Source of the DNA: Chondrosia reniformis
Taxonomy: Eukaryota; Porifera; Demospongiae; Chondrillida; Chondrillidae
Length of the DNA: 64,000 nucleotides
Assembly (NCBI GenBank): GCA_947172415.1
Contig: OX359200.1
Span: 5,706,501 to 5,770,500, forward strand
Direction: 5' to 3'
The notes beneath the pieces were generated by a model, which had not been told where the DNA came from, did not search any database, and was given only the letters and a program-made list of their open reading frames with translations. Below, one piece after another: positions 60,901-64,000 of the stretch; within the stretch, counting starts at the first letter, position 1, and every line of letters begins with the position of its first letter. A program made the position numbers and the translations under genes.

Positions 60901-63900
60901 TATTGATAAAAATTTTAAATTGGTCAGATCACTTTGACTCCAACGTAAATTATGGTACATGTGCATAACAAATGACTGGCGAAATTTGCTCAATCAAAAT
61001 TGCAAAATCATCAAGATATAATGAAGAATTCAATGTTTTGATTGTGCAATCTGGTGATGTCAGGTGTTGCACCAACACCCGCGTAAGTCACTCAGTACAC
61101 TTTTTGTGAATTATGTGACACGTTGCGAAAACGTCACCTGTTGATTATGTGAATGCATGCAATTGCAACCAACTGTCGGTATTCCAAGCTCCCTCTCATG
61201 CAAAGCTAATATAATGTGCTATGGTCATTAGCTGAAACTCCACTAAGACTAGAAAGTTTGTTAATATAAGCCATGCAGGTGCATCATCTTCAGTCACTAA
61301 TGAGGTGTGAAAAGGTAATTGGCAGGCCATGTGTTTAACTGTTGTACAAACTACTACTTTGTATGCAGAAGCTGAGAATTTCAATCCTTGTTAAGTCTGG
61401 CTGCAGCAGTGTGGCTAGGTTTTGTACTGTTATATAGATATTTTGGAAGTCACTTGCATTCGTGTTTAAACTTGTAACTTACACTGTGTAGTACTTGATT
61501 GTAATTTTAATATTATAGATACAATTTGCAAGTAACTTGCATTGTGTAGTGTATTGAGTGTAATTATATTTATAGCTAGCAAAGTACTTCACTAAACTGA
61601 TCATTCACTATAAGCGAATTCGTTATTGTGAGATTCTACTATATGTACACATGACACACATGAATTTGCACCGTACACAAATGTATTCAAATGCATCCCT
61701 ACGTACCATATAGACAAATATTATGGGGAAAATATGAATTTTTAGTAACATACTTCTTTCATATGCATGTTTTCCCTCTCCACGATGTTTAAGACTAATT
61801 GTTATAAAATGTCATTTGATTATCACTTCAATTATTTATGTATATATTTAAAGGAATCATAGTACATTGCCACTTACAATTTATACATGTAGCACATAAT
61901 ATATATATACATGTATTATATACCTAGATCCTTTAGTTTAATTCATCCTTTATACTCTTATAATAATTGATCAGTAAATTTTTCTTCATTTTCAATTTAG
62001 GTGTATCTGTCGATGTGCTTTATGACACAATGATATTCGTGCGATGGAAAATATCATCAAATCCAGATTTCCAAGATTATCAATTATTTCTTAGACTGGA
62101 ACAAAGAAATGATGGATTTTCAAACTATGAAACTCAGAGTGGAGTGGGAACTGTAATTGTTAATAAAACAAACTTTAGTAACTCAGCGTATTATGTCTTG
62201 GAGGATCTAGGTAAATTATACAATGCTCATCAAATAATACACACCCTTGCATGTTAAAGTACAATTACTACACATCCATATTATATAATATTCTGATTAA
62301 TTATGTAGAACCTTATTCACAATATTCAGTGGAAATACAGGAGCTTTTGAGTGTAAATGTAACAGGATTTAGGGAGACATTTGGTTTTGTGGCCATACCA
62401 GGAGGAAGTGAGTATATAGGAGAGTACAGTAGTAGCCACTCTCTAAATGTGAACTATGAACTATGTAGAACACTAAAGCAATGTTTTGATATTTTGAAAA
62501 TGAATAAAAACAAGAAACATGCTCTCGATTATAATCTATTCTGCTACGTACTTTATTTCGAGTTTTCGCCGAGAAAACTTTCAAAACAAATGTTAATAAG
62601 AAAAAAAGGAGCAATACAAGTTAAATAAAAACATTCACAAAAATGAAGTTAAAAGTAGGGATGGCACTATAACAGTGATTGGCACATCTAGAAAAAGTAA
62701 CGAAACAAGAAAGTGATCATATGGTAAGGCTAACATCACAGAAGTGGCATACTGAAACTTAAATATACACATCACTTTTATGTTTGGGCACATTGATCCC
62801 TACTTCTAGTATATCCATGATGTGCCCAAACATAAAAGTGATGTGTATATTTAAGTTTCAGTATGCCACTTCTGTGATGTTAGCCTTACCATATGATCAC
62901 TTTCTTGTTTCGTTACTTTTTCTAGATGTGCCAATGACTTATAATGCCATCCCTACTTTTAACTTCATTTGTGAATGTTTTTATTTAACTTATATAATAT
63001 TAATTGTCAATATGCATGTATTTACAGCTGTTGTTAGACTTGTTAATGGGAAGTCAGCCCGAGAAGGAATAGTGGAAGTGTTTTATAATAACACCTGGGG
63101 AACAGTTTGTGATGATCACTTTGATGAAGAAGAGATTAAAGTGATTTGCAGAATGCTTGGATATGAGAGCGGTTATGTTATATCAAATTCACTTCTTCAA
63201 GTTGAAAGTACCTTACCTATTTGGTTGGATAATCTATACTGCAATGGGAATGAGGACACAATAGTTTATTGTAGACATACAGGATGGGGAATACATAATT
63301 GTGACCATGATGAGGATCTTGTTCTAGGATGTGGAGGTATACATTATGTACATATAATTATCTTCATTGTAACACTTTCTGTCAATGACCAGTATTGCTG
63401 ATGCTCAACCAATTTGATTATGATTAGATATATACATGCTATTAACACATCAACTGAGCCCTATATAGTCTATATACATATATAATATATAATGATAGGT
63501 ATTGAATGAGCTTTCTTTAGCAATATGAAGCATTTTACAAATTGCTAAACAATTTGATCCAACTTGAAGACCTTTATCAGCTGAATATAGGTTTATTGTT
63601 TCAAGGCATTAGCAATGTGGTTAAAACCAAAAAACCTCATTTTTTCTTCCTCTTTTTAAAATGAACTAGACACTGCTTATACAGGGACATTAATAATCTA
63701 ACACACCATTTTCAACATGCTACTTACATCAATATTTGAACTGTACGTATGTAAATTCCAGACATCCGTATTTCTTACTGTCTTCCGACAAACGCTAAAA
63801 AGTAACTTATATAGGCACTAAGCACAAATATAAGACAAATGGTATTTAATTCATAATCACTTTAGCTTAATGTTTTTACAAGTAAAGAATACAAATGTCA

Positions 63901-64000
63901 GAATTAGATATATAATCTGAATAAAGTGTAACTGTATATTAGTAATTGTGCATGTACTGTATTAACATAAAAATATTATTTACAGCTGTTGTTATACTTG
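54943..64000 (+). CDS. Secreted or membrane SRCR / fibronectin III mosaic protein, 5' part, runs off right edge
   Basis: Exons: 54943-55030 (signal peptide, VQFLLCVKLLVLLITV), 56495-56809 (SRCR1), 57145-57354 and 57835-57933 (FN3-like 1), 58130-58429 (SRCR2), 58688-58897 and 58996-59094 (FN3-like 2), 59916-60215 (SRCR3), 62001-62210 and 62309-62407 (FN3-like 3), 63028-63336 (SRCR4), 63986 onwards (start of SRCR5). Every intron is phase 1, the classical sign of exon shuffling. SRCR domains show (V)RLVNG, EG.VE(L/V).YNN(T/S)WGT, C..LGY, W(L)....C.G.E..I..C.H..WG, with six Cys in SRCR2 and SRCR3 (group A-like). FN3 segments contain VSWKIS....YQL.LRLEQ. SRCR proteins are secreted or cell-surface recognition molecules; sponges have many. 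Each FN3 is split at the same point. No transmembrane segment is in the window. Confidence 0.88.
56150..56390 (-). pseudogene. Reverse transcriptase remnant (LINE-type)
   Basis: The minus strand reads RIGAAYSESGRATRKEVLER, KTKLNESV, a stop, then in another frame LLYGCEIWTIN. This follows the RI..A...F..L......K..VY...V...LLYG.E.WT order near the end of many LINE reverse transcriptases. It lies in the intron before SRCR1. Confidence 0.55.
60331..60611. mobile_element. 281-bp near-perfect palindromic element
   Basis: Left TTGGTTGGTTGGATATGATT..GCATCAGCAACACTTATTAT is mirrored by the right end; the arms run about 110 bp and include GGACGTTTCGACCC / GGGTCGAAACGTCC. The centre is about 60 bp. It lies in the intron after SRCR3. 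Confidence 0.8.
60640..61575. repeat. Family A plus inverted family B repeat in the intron after SRCR3
   Basis: 60640-61140 matches 8265-8865 and 32125-32650; 61140-61575 matches family B in reverse. The same A/B partnership is seen at 8265-9835. The minus-strand frame at 61196 is repeat. Confidence 0.6.
62625..62997. mobile_element. 373-bp family M hairpin, arms of about 175 bp
   Basis: Left AAATAAAAACATTCACAAAA..GTAGGGATGGCA and right TGCCATCCCTAC..GTGAATGTTTTTATTTA are nearly perfect inverse copies, with about 20 bp between them (GATCCCTACTTCTAGTATAT). It lies in the intron directly before SRCR4. Confidence 0.85.

Noticed and set aside
62784-63027. N-terminal part of the long ORF over SRCR4
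   Set aside because: It is the right arm of the family M hairpin read through; the exon begins at the TTTACAG acceptor before 63028.

Overview
The window looks like AT-rich nuclear DNA of an early-branching animal, most likely a sponge. It has short canonical GT-AG introns, recognisable metazoan genes (POLA2, WARS1-type TrpRS, DECR1, a Rab34/36 GTPase, a FAM210/DUF1279 protein, an RNF213-like protein), secreted SRCR/FN3 and fibrinogen-like proteins typical of sponges, and a heavy load of small inverted-repeat elements. The organism call is inference. I built the exon models by hand from open frames, splice sites and phase agreement; no alignment was run.

Layout, left to right. 1-15871 (-): N-terminal part of a large RNF213-like gene, 17 exons, running off the left edge; its 3.0-kb intron 4 (7843-10888) holds a composite repeat and a BEN-like fragment. 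16953-19518 (+): Rab34/36-type GTPase, followed after only 167 bp by 19686-21386 (+): mitochondrial-type 2,4-dienoyl-CoA reductase. 22154-23222 (+): truncated duplicate of the Rab 5' exons. 23712-25466 (+): intronless secreted protein with a WSC-like N-terminus and an aerolysin-like C-terminus.

25.5-31.2 kb and 34.9-40.3 kb are two copies of a segmental duplication about 9 kb apart. Each carries the last nine exons of POLA2 (-). Only the right copy joins to the N-terminal exons, giving a complete 19-exon, 605-aa POLA2 (37550-45816). The left copy (28640-30867) is an orphan with open frames. A fibrinogen-like secreted gene (40582-42141, +) and a hAT transposase remnant sit inside POLA2 introns. 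Between the copies lies a BEN-like ORF.

POLA2 is head-to-head with a broken FAM210 copy (45874-46620). The intact FAM210-like gene (51746-53157, +) is head-to-head with a TrpRS gene (47457-51444, -), so the divergent promoter block seems to have been copied to POLA2. 54943 to the right edge (+): a secreted SRCR/FN3 mosaic gene with all introns in phase 1 and a recent internal SRCR-FN3 module duplication, its introns filled with hairpin elements.

The main themes are duplication by blocks (Rab, POLA2, FAM210, SRCR-FN3 module) and several small inverted-repeat families, one of which carries a covarying stem-loop motif ending in GAAACGTC. No tRNA, rRNA or CRISPR was found.
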